64,000 nt of DNA from Laetiporus sulphureus 93-53 (Eukaryota; Basidiomycota; Agaricomycetes; Polyporales; Laetiporaceae): NCBI RefSeq assembly GCF_001632365.1, contig NW_024468548.1:60794-124793 (forward strand), written 5' to 3'. Numbering within the stretch: position 1 is the first letter of the stretch; every line of letters begins with the position of its first letter. Positions 22,332-32,916 of the stretch are shown one piece after another. The notes below the pieces were generated by a model that worked only from the letters and a program-made list of their open reading frames with translations, ran no database searches and was not told the origin of the DNA. The translations under genes were made by a program, and so were the position numbers.

Positions 22332-25300
22332 CTACGAGAGCGAGCTTCGGGAGCCCCTCTTGCTAGATCGCCTGCGCGTACGATTTGCGATCGCGTCTGC
22401 AACACGTTTGGACCGCCGCAGCGGTCGTTGCAGGCGTGCAGTGTCCTTCTCCTTGGGGTTTTCAGGAGGATTTTCCACGGCACCGTCGGCATTCTCAACG
22501 ATCTCCTTCGCATCGTCCTCTTGCACATCCAATATCGGAGCCTCCGGCGGCGGTGTCTGCCACTCAGAGTCCGAGCACAACACCCGGAACATCTCCTCTT
22601 CTGTAGGACTAAGCGGCGTGTCCGCCACAGCAATCACCTCATCCGATGACGTGGCAGGTACGGGCGGCAGCATCAAGGAGATCGCAGCAAAGAAATCCCA
22701 CGGAGCGTCGCTGTTCCAAGGCGCAACTGATTCTTGATGAGAAAAGCCTAGCGGCTGGACAGATTGTGAGCGTCGTGTGGCCTGGCTGGTCGACTCGAAG
22801 TCATGGCCAAAGGAGCCCCGCCAACGGTCCAACAAAGTAGTAGTACGAAGATGATTATGTTGCAAAGGCGGGAACCACTCAGAAAGCCGGTCGGATAGGA
22901 AGACATGCAGATCAGAGTGGTCTCTGCACATCTCCTGCGTTACGGACAATGGTGCCCATGTACCACACACGTCGGACGAGCCTTTCGAAATAATAATAGC
23001 GCTCTCCGAATATGGCAATGTGATCCCGAGCTGCCTGGCAATACAGTCGACCTTCACGAAGTCCGTATCGGCTCTTCGCAATATTAACGACGACCCCAGC
23101 GTCATCTGATATACGATAACGCCTGCAAAACAATTCATTCGCGGGAAACTTCCGTTAGCTCGCACTAACATCACAAATATTACGAAAACACGCACCTTCC
23201 AGCTGCCTCGCACTGATCGCAGGTTCGCAGGGCTGACATGTGTGCACGACACTCATGTCATCGCTCAACAAGTCAGGCAGCCTTCTTTCCTGCAAAGGAG
23301 CCTTCGCGTCAGGGGGTCCGAACGGGTCTTTCCTTAGTGCTTCCGGTGACGTGGGAGTGTGGATCGACAGAGACGTCAATGAGGAAAGCAGAGTTGGCGA
23401 GGTCACATCGAACACGGGGGCACCATGCTTGATTTGCGAGTCGCTTGGCGCTAAGTTAAGCGGCGGGAGGAGCGGGCCAACACGTGTCGACTGAGGTGAT
23501 GTGCCATTCGATTCACGATTCGCGTTTACCACAGCGCGCGCTCCTGCAGTCGCCGCCTCCGCCGCATGCTCGTTCGTCCGCCACCCCTCTGACCACTCGC
23601 CGGCGTCCAAGTCGTGCGGCTCCACACTGTCTGGTCCCAGTAGCTCTGCGTCACGCCATTGCATATCGCTATTATGTCGCTGTGCGAGGAAGTCCTCAGA
23701 GAATGGCGTCGTGGGAACAGGGGAAGAAGACCTGGGAGAAGCATGATGTGCCGGTGAAGTGCAGTCAGGCAGCAGACCGTCGAAAAAAGGTACCGCCGCT
23801 TCAATATCTTCCTGCTTGATACGCGAGAGATCACTTTCACCATTGCCGTAAACGAGGTCGTCTGTGCTCATGCTCCCGAAGCATTCGTAAAGCCACGAGT
23901 CCAGAGACTCCATCTTCGGCCGCATGACTTCTGCTGAGAGTTTACCACTGGTAATTGCGACAGCCTTCCTATCCGCAGCCGTAGTGTCAAGGTGATCCCA
24001 GGCCTCAAGGATGCCGCCGACGTCGTTCGACTCTTGCTTGACGACGACATCTTCATCTTCAAACTGGGCAGAGGGTGAGCGCGGGCCTGGGCTTTCCCAT
24101 TGCGTATCAGTGTCCGCATCGAAGTCGAAGAAGCTATCATCCAGGCTCATATCATCTTCATCTTCTTCCTCATCTGATGAGTTCAGCCCCAGTCCAAAAC
24201 GCCCTCGTCTCCGCGCCATGCTGATGTGAAAGTCGTCGTCTTCGAGCTCCGAGTCCGGTGGGGATGATATAGACGTTACACTGTACGGGACGGAGGGAGA
24301 CCGTCGAAAGCTCGAGTGCTGTAAATGGGGTTGTGGGGATGATTGTTGGACTGATTGTCGAAGTGGGGAGCCTGACGTTGAAACGTCCAAGGAGAGTTCT
24401 CCTTGCTCTTCTTCCTCTTCCAATGACGAGGACACTTCAGACTCCGAAGCACTCTCGGAGTCTGTGTCAGAGTCTGCGTCGGACGCAGCGTCTGAGCTAC
24501 CGTCAAATTCCTCCTTGTGCTTAAAAAGGTCGGTAATCTCGGGTGTTTGGGTGGACTGGATGGGACTTGAAGGCGCATATACTACCGACGACGAAACCGC
24601 CATGGCTGGCCGCAGTCGCAATGTAAGTTTTACTTTTGGCGGCCGCTTCTCTTCTTCGCTCGAAGAATCAGAATCAGATCCTTTGTCAGCGCACGCCCGC
24701 ACTAGGCGCTTCCGTTTCTGGCCACATTGCACCGCGCGGCGGAGACGATCCCTCTCACGCTTCTTTTCTCGGCTGGTGTTCAAAACGCTTCCGACCTTGC
24801 CGCTTTCGGTGTAGTCGCAGAGTCGGATGCCAACCCTGGCAAATGGGCAAGGTGCGCCGGCAGCTTTGCTCAGATACCAGACCATAGTGCCACGCCTGAA
24901 ATTGGTGATGCGCTTGTCGGAGGCGCTGATAGCACAGTGCGCACCGCCCACGCGAGAATAGAGAGCGGGGCCTAGATCGTCGTCAAACTGTGTACCGGAC
25001 ATGACGTGCCGCAGAAGGAGCGGTTGGTCCTGTTCAACCTCGCAGCGCTGGAGGTGACTCCGAATGTAAGTTGTGATGGCTTGGCCGGCTGCGGACACAC
25101 TGACAATAGCAGGAAAGGAGACGGTTAGTGCAGTGGTTGGAAAGAGGTAAGAATGACAACGCACTTCTGGCACATCAAACCGTACTTCATTGTCAATTCT
25201 GCAAGATCCTTCACGGTCATAGCACAATTATCCTGTGATAACGCAAAAAAAACTCTTAGCGCCGAACGCGCCACCGGCCGACGAGGTGCGTCAGACGTAC

Positions 25301-25603
25301 CACGGATATGAAGGACCGGCCTATGGCAAGCAGCACTTTGTTGTTTGCGTCTTCGGAGTGTAGCATGACGTGTGGCGGCGGGAAGGGGGGCAGGTCGTCG
25401 CGCGGCGCGTCTTCGGTCACAGGACCTGCCTTCGCCTTTAGCGTCGGGACGGGTTTGATCCGTCGGTGGACGACCGGGGTGTCCGCGGATTGCCGCAGAC
25501 GCGCAGAAGGCTTGAGAACAGAATTGGAGCGGATACGTGTGCCATACTGGTGCTGAACGGCAGGCTGGGATTGAGAGCCAGAGACAGCGACTGGGGAGAC
25601 CAT
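22332..25603 (-). CDS. Large putative DNA-binding regulator (GDS1-like winged helix; possible APSES/KilA-N-like C-terminal block)
   Basis: Four exons (25603-25301, 25232-25165, 25099-23196, 23122-22332) give about 1021 residues. Residues about 85-165 contain NKVLLAIGRSFIS, MTVKDLAELTMKYGLMCQ and AAGQAITTYIRSHLQRCE, which reads like a winged-helix domain of the kind named after yeast Gds1. The middle 500 residues are acidic, Ser-rich low complexity with poly-Glu and SSDEEEDED tracts. Exon 4 begins with VIVYQMTLGSSLILRRADTD, which has the flavour of the first strand and helix of APSES/KilA-N DNA-binding domains (weak call). The C-terminus is basic (RRSKRVADAI, RRRSSKRGSR). I chose ATG 25603 because the longer frame upstream (to 25876) is CT-rich, leader-like sequence. 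Role inferred: nuclear regulator; target unknown. Confidence 0.72.
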
Positions 25604-27300
25604 GTGGTGCAGATCATTAATAGTGGGGATAGAGCAATCTAGGAGAGGTCGGCCAGCGAGGGAGGCAAGGACAGAAGAGATGGGAGGTTCAGGAAGAAGA
25701 GCGCAGGAGGGAGAAAGGAGAGGGGACGGAGGAAGAGGTGGAGAGTTGGCAGTCGGGGAGAAAGGAAGGCAGAGGGAAGAGCACGCGCTTTGTGAGAGTT
25801 GAACGGACGCGGCAAGACCCTGGCGGTAACCGTGCCAGACGTCCTGATTAGTCTCCTTGATGGCCGCGGCGCCCATCGAGATCCACCGTCACGCGTCACG
25901 CACTGCCGCCTGTCACACTGCGCCACGTCTGCTGCCCGCCACAGTGCACTCGTAGCCCCCACGCCTTGGGAGCCTGCAAATTGCCGTAACACGAGACGCG
26001 GTGCGGCACAGGGTGCTCGCTTGCTCGTCCTGCGCCCATCAAGGCAATCAATGATCTGGCGGGGAAAGAGGTGAGCGACCAACGCACGATAACAACATTT
26101 CACACTGGCTAGACTCCAGGCCCGTCACTGTGGCGTGCCGCGGGTTGGGGGACCGACAAGTTTTCCCGTTATGACGCGTACACAAGTCACGTGAATCTGA
26201 TCAAGCGCCAGATGACTTGAGGCGCAAGTCGCCGTGTCCTCCCCGAGTTGTCCCATTGTTCATGCCGTAAGCGGGCAACGATCGTAATAACTTCGCGCGC
26301 ACGCAGCTAAGCGAGCCAATAGCGGCGCCGGGCCACACAGGCTCTATCAGCCACCGCAGAGCGAGCTGTGGCGCAGACACATCCGGATAGTGGCAGTGAA
26401 GAAACACCCGTGAGCCGGCCAAGGGAGAAAGCGGGTCATTGCCGCAACAAATGACGCGGACCAGACGAGGTGGAGGGATGAGGGGCCGCAAGACGGTCAT
26501 GCGCGCACGAACGTTTACACAGCAGTGCAGGATGACCGAGACCGGTAGCATCGGTCGTGGCGGTGTCCTTTCGCAGCTGCGCGCACGGAATGTGAGTGCC
26601 GCGCTGCCGGGAGAGAATGTGCCAGAGGGCCTGCGGTTCATCAGCGTCACGACCGGCATGCACGAGTGTCATCAGCTACGTACATGTTGCAGAGTAATCT
26701 CGAGACATCAGCATTAGCTGGTCTGTTACCGCTGGGTTATACATTAGTCGCTTGCACAAGAGTACACAAGACGCACCTGATTTCTGAGTTTTCCCTCTAC
26801 GACCACTAGCAACAGCGCGCGCCAAAAAGTAGCCATGACATTCACAGTACAAGAACAATTTAATTGCACCTTTTTCTCGCATATACTTGCTCAGAATCTC
26901 GTGATGCGGCACTTGCATGAGCTAATAGCAGGTCGAGGAATTGTTGATGACTGATGGCATTATGACACATGCGCATGTGCATCAGCCAGGGAGCACGCTT
27001 GATCTTGCCTGGAAGCTGTCATTGCTCTAATTGTAATGTTGAAATAATCGAAAGCCATCAAAAGAGGAGTTCATTGTTCCAGCTGAACCAGGACCTGCGA
27101 AAAGAACCCGTTTCGCTCATCTCGGCAACGGGCCTCCGACAGTGTACTTTTCCGAATTCAATGTACCCCGCATGCACAGAGCCTACCCTGCAAGGCGCAA
27201 GTGACTAAAACTGTGGGCTGCCAGAAGCCTCTGCACCGGTCGCTTTCAGCCAAACGAACCATACCAATCCGGGTTAAAATACACATGCCTCGTATCTTTC
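25604..27300. other. Promoter region and gene-poor stretch
   Basis: 1.7 kb. 25604-25880 is a pyrimidine-rich leader of the minus-strand gene. From 26100 onward there are GC-rich chance open frames on both strands (for example 26201-26659 minus) with no family resemblance or splice logic. I see no gene. Confidence 0.35.
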
Positions 27301-27765
27301 CACTAGCTCGAGAGATTCCACATGGCTGCTGCCCATCCTGCTAGTGGTCTGCAGCTGCAACTGAGTTCCGAGTTGCGGGCATTATATCTGCAGTTCCATT
27401 TACATCCGGAGTCGCCAGTTCGAGAACCGAAAGCACGCACCTTGCACTCCCTCGTAGCTCTCTAATAGCTTGAGGGATTCCACATGGTTATCACCCACCC
27501 TGCTAGAGGTCAGCGGCTGCAACTAAGTTCCGAGTCGCGGACATTATATCTGCAGTTCCATTTGCATCCGGAGTCGCCAGTTTGAGAAGCGAAAGTACGC
27601 ACCTTGCACTCTCCCGTAGTTCTCCGATAGCCTGAGGTTCCCGTGAATAGCGTCTGCCCTGCTGGTGGCCAGCAGTTGCAGCTGAACTTCCCGATACTGC
27701 ATCTACAATTCCCATTGCATTCAGAGCGGCCAGTCCTACAGTCAAAAGTACACACCTTTCAGGCT
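27301..27765. repeat. Tandem repeat of about 162 bp, nearly three copies
   Basis: Three diverged copies begin near 27305, 27466 and 27629. Shared blocks in each include GATTCCACATGG (first two), CCTGCTAG or CCTGCTGGTGG, GCAACT or GCAGCTGAACTT, a TATATCTGCAGTTCCAT-type core, and a GCACCTTGCACT-type boundary. Spacing is 161-163 bp. Read on the minus strand, each copy holds a TTGCAG or TTCAG acceptor-like end, an open stretch of 75-80 nt, and a CAAGGTGCGT donor-like end, so the unit resembles an intron plus an exon. I could not join the copies into one open reading frame, because the open pieces are not multiples of three. Confidence 0.7.
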
Positions 27766-28539
27766 TGACTCAGCCTTCATTAATACATAAAAGGCTAATT
27801 CCGTACCAAATTAACGAAAGCTTAGCACTTCAATGCCCGTGAGCGCGATGTGCAGGTGTATCTGCAGTCCAATGCAGGCCGCAGAGGACGGTGCACTTGG
27901 TTGGAAGGCGATCCATCTGAAGGGTGGCACGTGCTCGCCGGGCCACTGGCCACTGACCTCTGCGATGGCTAAGGTCACTGTCCTCGTACACCATCTGCTG
28001 CAACCTCTTCATCAAGCGTTCGAGAACCGGTCTTCATTGTGCGCTGTCATCAATTGAGCTGGCTAGTCGACGAGACGATGGCGTCGGAATGGTCGCTAAC
28101 AGCAGTAACCCCAAATGGATACCCCGCACTTTGTATAGCGACGATTAGCCGACGCACTGAGCGTTCAAACGTTCAACGTTCAAGCTCAAGCCGAAGGCCA
28201 CCAGATACGTATACTTCGTATTCTAGGCTGGCTCAAAGGGCCTCTAGTATTTGAGATATCTCTGCCGTGACGCAGCCCGAATAATGAACCAGGTTCATAC
28301 TTAGCCACCCTTGCTATAACTCGTCACTGTTGAGCATCGTATGTGATTTCAGGCAGTATATATTCGCGACCAACAAACATTTAGATCAGAAGGTATAAAG
28401 ATACGTAGCATAACGCCCTACAGGATAATACAGACTTGGAAATACTCTTACACAATACTCCAGGCGTTTGGCAGGAGATTACAGAAGCAGACCGAGGTAT
28501 CATTGGAAGAGAAACATATCTAACGCGGTCGAGCACAGT
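27766..28539. other. Gene-poor stretch downstream of histone H1
   Basis: About 770 bp, AT-richer than its surroundings. A 61-codon minus frame at 27830-28015 is the only notable open frame; I do not recognise it. It includes the H1 3' flank. Confidence 0.3.
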
Positions 28540-29507
28540 TTACACAACCGTTGGCTCCTGGGCCTGTTTACTTTATCAGGTTGCTGTTGCCAAAGATAGA
28601 ACATACGGACATACCTTCTTGCTTCTTGGCTTCGACGCGGGCTTCGCCGACTTGCTCGCTGCTGCTTTTGCTACTGCCGCCTTCGCTGCGGGCTGCACCA
28701 CAAGGAAGCACTCCTCAGCGGGCCATGATCAGCATAGACAGACGCAACACATACCTTCTTTGCGGCGGCCTTCGCGCTGCTCGTCTTCTTCGCCGGCTTC
28801 GCTGCAGCAGCCACCTTGGACGGTGCCTTAGTCTTCGCCGCCTTCGATGTCGCACCCTTAGGCACTGCAGTCTTGCTACCCTTCTTCGCAGGCTCGGCGG
28901 CGGGTTTCGCAGGCTTCATGGGCTTCTTTAACGGTGCAGGTGCAGGTGCCGGCTTAGCATTAGACTTCTTAGGGGCTAGAGGTTGAGCGTTCTAGGACGA
29001 GCTGATCTCAGCAACGCTTCCCCTTACAGCACAAGAAGATCATACCTCGTTGGCAGGAGCAGGCTTATTCTTGGGCGCCAACTTAACCTTGCCTGAGGGA
29101 CCTTTGGGCAAGGCGAAGACACCCGAGCTTGCGCCATGTGCGATGGCACGATTCAGCTGCGACGCGTTAACCCCATCGATGTCGATCTTGTACTTCTCGC
29201 TGATGAACTAACAGTCCGGGCGTTTAAGACGGGCCACCATCAGCGGTGGCAATCAATCCTACCTTCTTGATTGTGGCGCGGGAGACGCCAGACCGCGTCT
29301 CGCTTTTGTGTTCAGTGATGCACTCCTGTTATGGCCATGGATGTCACGATATATGCATCATCCAGTCGCATGAACACGCACCGCGATCATTTCCTTCCAT
29401 GAGGGGTGAGCAGCAAGCGCCTTAGCAGCAGCCTTGCTATTGGACTTTGCAGTCTTGGTCTTCGTCGCCAGAGGCTTCGCGGATTTCGTGGAGGCTGCGG
29501 CGGCCAT
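28540..29507 (-). CDS. H1: Linker histone H1
   Basis: Six exons (29507-29382, 29325-29263, 29207-29046, 28991-28755, 28692-28615, 28563-28540) give 229 residues. A short Lys/Ala N-tail leads into the H15 winged-helix globular domain (about residues 32-110): HPSWKEMIAECITEHK, SGVSRATIKKFISEKYKI, NASQLNRAIAHGASSGVF, then PKGPSGKVKLA. This is the textbook linker-histone order. The remaining 115 residues are a Lys/Ala/Pro tail with repeated AKPAKK and KKP motifs. It binds nucleosomal linker DNA in the nucleus. Introns interrupt the globular domain twice. The last exon codes for only seven residues plus the stop, and its acceptor is the least certain junction. Confidence 0.95.
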
Positions 29508-29602
29508 ATCGGCTAGATCGTTATATTGGTTATGCGAGAGCGGTGGAGCAACAGAGGGACACAGTCAGGGGAAGGGGACGAGGGCATTGCGAAAGCTCCG
29601 CG

Positions 29603-29637
29603 CTTTATATGCGCGGACGCGACGCGTCTCACGTGAG
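29603..29637 (-). promoter_or_regulatory. Core promoter candidate of histone H1
   Basis: On the minus strand a TATA-like ATATAAAG lies at 29610-29603, about 100 bp upstream of the H1 ATG. Just upstream sits the palindrome CTCACGTGAG (29628-29637), containing an E-box CACGTG. Seen directly; function inferred. Confidence 0.45.
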
Positions 29638-29886
29638 CGTCTCGGCGCGTCTGTTGAACGCAAACCTTATTTCACACGTCACCCGTGCATCGTGTGGCCA
29701 GCTGCTTCGTGCGACTTGTGCACTCGGACACGCGATGTGTGCTCGCTGATGCGCGCGCGGCACACGCGCGTTGCCCAACATGACCTCCTATATTGCGCGT
29801 GAGCCATGAGAGGATCAATCGAAAACACGTACCATAATGAGGGCCCGTTCATATTGCTGCACACAGAGGGGTCCACGGAAGTCTGG
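29638..29886. other. Intergenic region between H1 promoter and RPC82 3' end
   Basis: GC-rich near 29620-29770 with many CGCG steps. No gene seen. Confidence 0.3.
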
Positions 29887-32074
29887 CTACTCATCATTGT
29901 TTCCTAGTGGTGCAAGGTCACGTAGAATGAATACAGCTTCCTCGACGCGCATCTCCAGAACGGTCAGCTTCTCCCTCTTCTGCTCCCAGTGCGCGAGAAC
30001 CTCGCGCTCGTTACGAGTCAGCAACCGTTCTTCGTCCTGGCTTACATCACTACGCTGCCGCTTCTCGAGTACAGCCTTAACCACCGGCTCCTCCTCTTCT
30101 GCTCGCCTTCGCATCGCAATGTTGTATAATGTCTTGTACAGGTTGTCCAGGATGACCACGCAGGCCTTTTGTAGATCGACGTACCTGTGACGAGAACATG
30201 TCCATGTAAGGAATTGAAAGTCGACTATGTAAATCACAGCATACCAGAGATAGAACATCCTCGTAGGATTGCGGTCTGCGCTTTTGGGAACTTCTTGTAG
30301 ACTAATCAACGAGTCGGCAGACATCGATGTCAGGAGTGGACGGACATCCTTATTTGCCATCATCCCGATCTTCGAAATCTGCAACACATGATCAATCAGT
30401 TAGCTTGATCGACGTACGGACCATGAGGTAGACATACCTGCTTCTCATCCATTTTACCTGTGTCAAGCAGAAGCCTGAAGATCCGCACGCCATCATCCCC
30501 ATGGCGCTCTCGCGCAATAGCTTCCAACACACGTCGCCTTAGCCGCCGTGCGATGATGTCGAATTCCACCTGCACCTTCGACCCATTGGCTGACACAAAC
30601 GAGGCTGCTCGTCCAGCCGGTGTTGGATTATCCGCAGAAGCCAGGATGGCAAGGAACTCCCTCATGAGCGAGGTATTGGACGGTTTTTTTGATGACTGTA
30701 TCACAAGTCCTTCCGAAAGGTCGTCGTCATCAGATAGCTGCATCGCGATATTTGCAAACGACGTGGGATCTGTGACGGATGATGAGCTCGCGCGACAATT
30801 AAGTGAGCTCTGCGTGTACCTGTTCGGACATCTGTCAACCTGACCTGTTTCGCCTCTGTCGCTTTGAGCGCGGCCCGGATAACAAGGCCAGCAGACGGAT
30901 TGAAGCGTTCGGTTGCCGCAAACTCGATCAGCTGTAATAACGTTGCATGAGATGCATGTGAAGGTAGCAGCGAAGACGTGCCTTGTTGCGAATATGTACA
31001 TTGAACCTTTCGTAGTTCACTCGGAAGTACACGCTGTCCTAATGAGAACAGATCGTAAATAACTCTGAATTAGCTTAGGACCAGACAGACGCTTACATCA
31101 ACAACGTCCTTATCTAGTGCTTTGCGCTACCAGGCGTGTTGAGGTATCAATACTGCTGGAGACCATGCTTAACGATGACGCCTACCTTAGGTGGCTTCCC
31201 TGCTTGATCTTTCGCTTTCCGCTTCTAAGACACTGGACGTATTACATCTCGACCGTCCCCACAACATCGAGGAGCAGGAACATACCATGCCGATTTGCTC
31301 TGCTTCCTCTTCCTCTCTCCGAAGTCGACCTTCTGCAATTTCCTTGACTTGACGAAGCTCCTTTGCGGTAGGAAAACCGGAAACCTTGGCTTTTTCTTCC
31401 GCCTCGTATCGGATACGTTTATCACGCGGAGAAATATGAGAGAGAACAGTGGACGGCCTCAGGTAGGACCCGTCAACTAGTTTATGCAGCGCTTGCGAAT
31501 ATAACGCGGGTCCTGATGTAAAGAAGGATGATCGAGACGTGCACACGAGAGCTCAAGACTATGCATACCTTTGATGAGGTCATACGCGGACAGACGAGAG
31601 ATGATGTCTGGAGGGCGAAGCTTGCCATGATCCAAGATCAGTTGAACAATTTCTGCGCCCTGTACAGGAAGTGTGAATTACCCTGCAAACATCTCTTCCG
31701 CAAAATACCGCACCGCCTTCCCAAACAACTGCTCTGCCTGCCAGACGTACCGCCCAAAGCGCAGCCTCATGAGACATTCGTCGATGTTGATCTCCAGAAC
31801 CTCTCCCTCATCGTCCGAGTGTGAGTGCCATAGGATGTTGTGCTGCACGAGAACAAGGATGGCTGCACGGACCGTTCTCAGTCTCAGTCCGGATAAGCGA
31901 ACTATCTGAGACAGAGTCAGCCGGCCATGTGTGAGTAGCACAGATGCTACGGTCTACAAACAGTGAGAAAAGTGTTTTCTGGACACTTATTCAAAAAGAA
32001 CTTACTGCAGTGAGCGGACCAAATTGTGAATGTATAATTTGTGCACATAGTCGCGAGGTATCCGCGTCCGCCAT
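29887..32074 (-). CDS. RPC82: RNA polymerase III subunit RPC82 (C82/RPC3)
   Basis: Eleven exons (32074-32006, 31953-31714, 31659-31569, 31512-31286, 31224-31186, 31126-31097, 31038-30982, 30931-30820, 30769-30438, 30378-30245, 30184-29887) give about 542 residues. The N-terminal winged helix reads LTHGRLTLSQIVRLSGL and VRAAILVLVQHN, followed by RFGRYVWQAEQLFGKAGAEI and LILDHGKLRPPDIISRL. The central block DSVYFRVNYERFNVHIRNK joins LIEFAATERFNPSAG, then TDVRTDPTSFANIAM. The C-terminal winged helices end in ERLLTRNEREVLAHWEQKREKL. This is the C82 order; in the polymerase, C82 forms a trimer with C34 and C31 that acts in promoter opening. Two exons are only 39 and 30 nt. The intron after RNK starts with GC (GCACGT) instead of GT; no GT alternative keeps frame. 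Confidence 0.93.
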
Positions 32075-32916
32075 ACAATCAGCCCTCGAGAATCAAGTTA
32101 AGGCGTCCAACCAGCAGCTGAATCGCGAGCAACCTCCGACCTGAGACGATCAAGGAGAATAGGCTAGAACTCAGTGCGCACGCCGAGTTCGGACAGACGA
32201 TGTGCAGATGCAGACGTTGCCGGTACTGAAACAAGCTGCATAAACCTGACCCAAATTGACGCGAGTGAGTGGTCGATCGACTGTCGGCAGATGCCGATTA
32301 CCTGATGGGATGCCAGCAGTCGACTACTCACAGTCGCTCGCGATATGGGGAGTCATGAAACTTATGCAAAATGCATCTTCGATTGCGTGATATGCTACAG
32401 AACGCGAGAATGACATGCTGGGAGCGTACGTCCGAGGTGTACAAATACAACGACCTTGACCATGAAGGACGTCGTTTGGAATCTCAATCCACGACATCGA
32501 ATCCTCTGAACCACCGCCTCGTTCCTAGAGGTCCAGGCATCCGGATTAAACGTATCTGTAAAAAGTCAGTTGGGAAAGAGAGGTGGGAATCTTTGCTCCC
32601 GAGAGAAACACGAAGGACGAGAGTTAGCAGCGAACGAAACCACTTAGCCTTGATATATCCTAATCGCAGTTGGTAGGAAGAGCGAACGTGCCGATATTGT
32701 AGAGCCAAAGCTTGAAGAGTTGCAGTCACGGTTAATGCGAGGCCGGAGGAAGGAACAAACGGGCCACTTCATACATCCATTGAGAAGAGAGCCTGTGCTG
32801 CACGAAATGTATGACCGTCGTTTGTGACAGCATACATCCCGCTTGAGTCAGCAATCCATGACGACTGCCATCTCGTCGCAGTCACAGCTCGATGAACTCA
32901 TGCAGCATTATTTAAA
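32075..32916. other. RPC82 promoter side and 3' flank of the acidic-protein gene
   Basis: About 840 bp. Open frames up to 100 codons (32371-32676 plus) look random. No gene seen. Confidence 0.3.

Noticed and set aside
25604..25876. Upstream extension of the winged-helix gene to ATG 25876
   Set aside because: The added sequence is pyrimidine-rich leader type (Ser/Pro/Leu runs); the ATG at 25603 starts more ordinary protein sequence. Not excluded.
26201..26659. 152-codon minus-strand open frame
   Set aside because: GC-rich random composition, Arg/Pro-rich, no family resemblance and no supporting splice structure.
29434..29802. 122-codon plus-strand open frame
   Set aside because: Antisense to the first exon and promoter of histone H1.
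31678..31714. Extension of RPC82 exon 2 to the stop near 31678
   Set aside because: The donor GTGCGG at 31713 joins GKA to GAEIVQ, as expected for the family; the longer version breaks frame.
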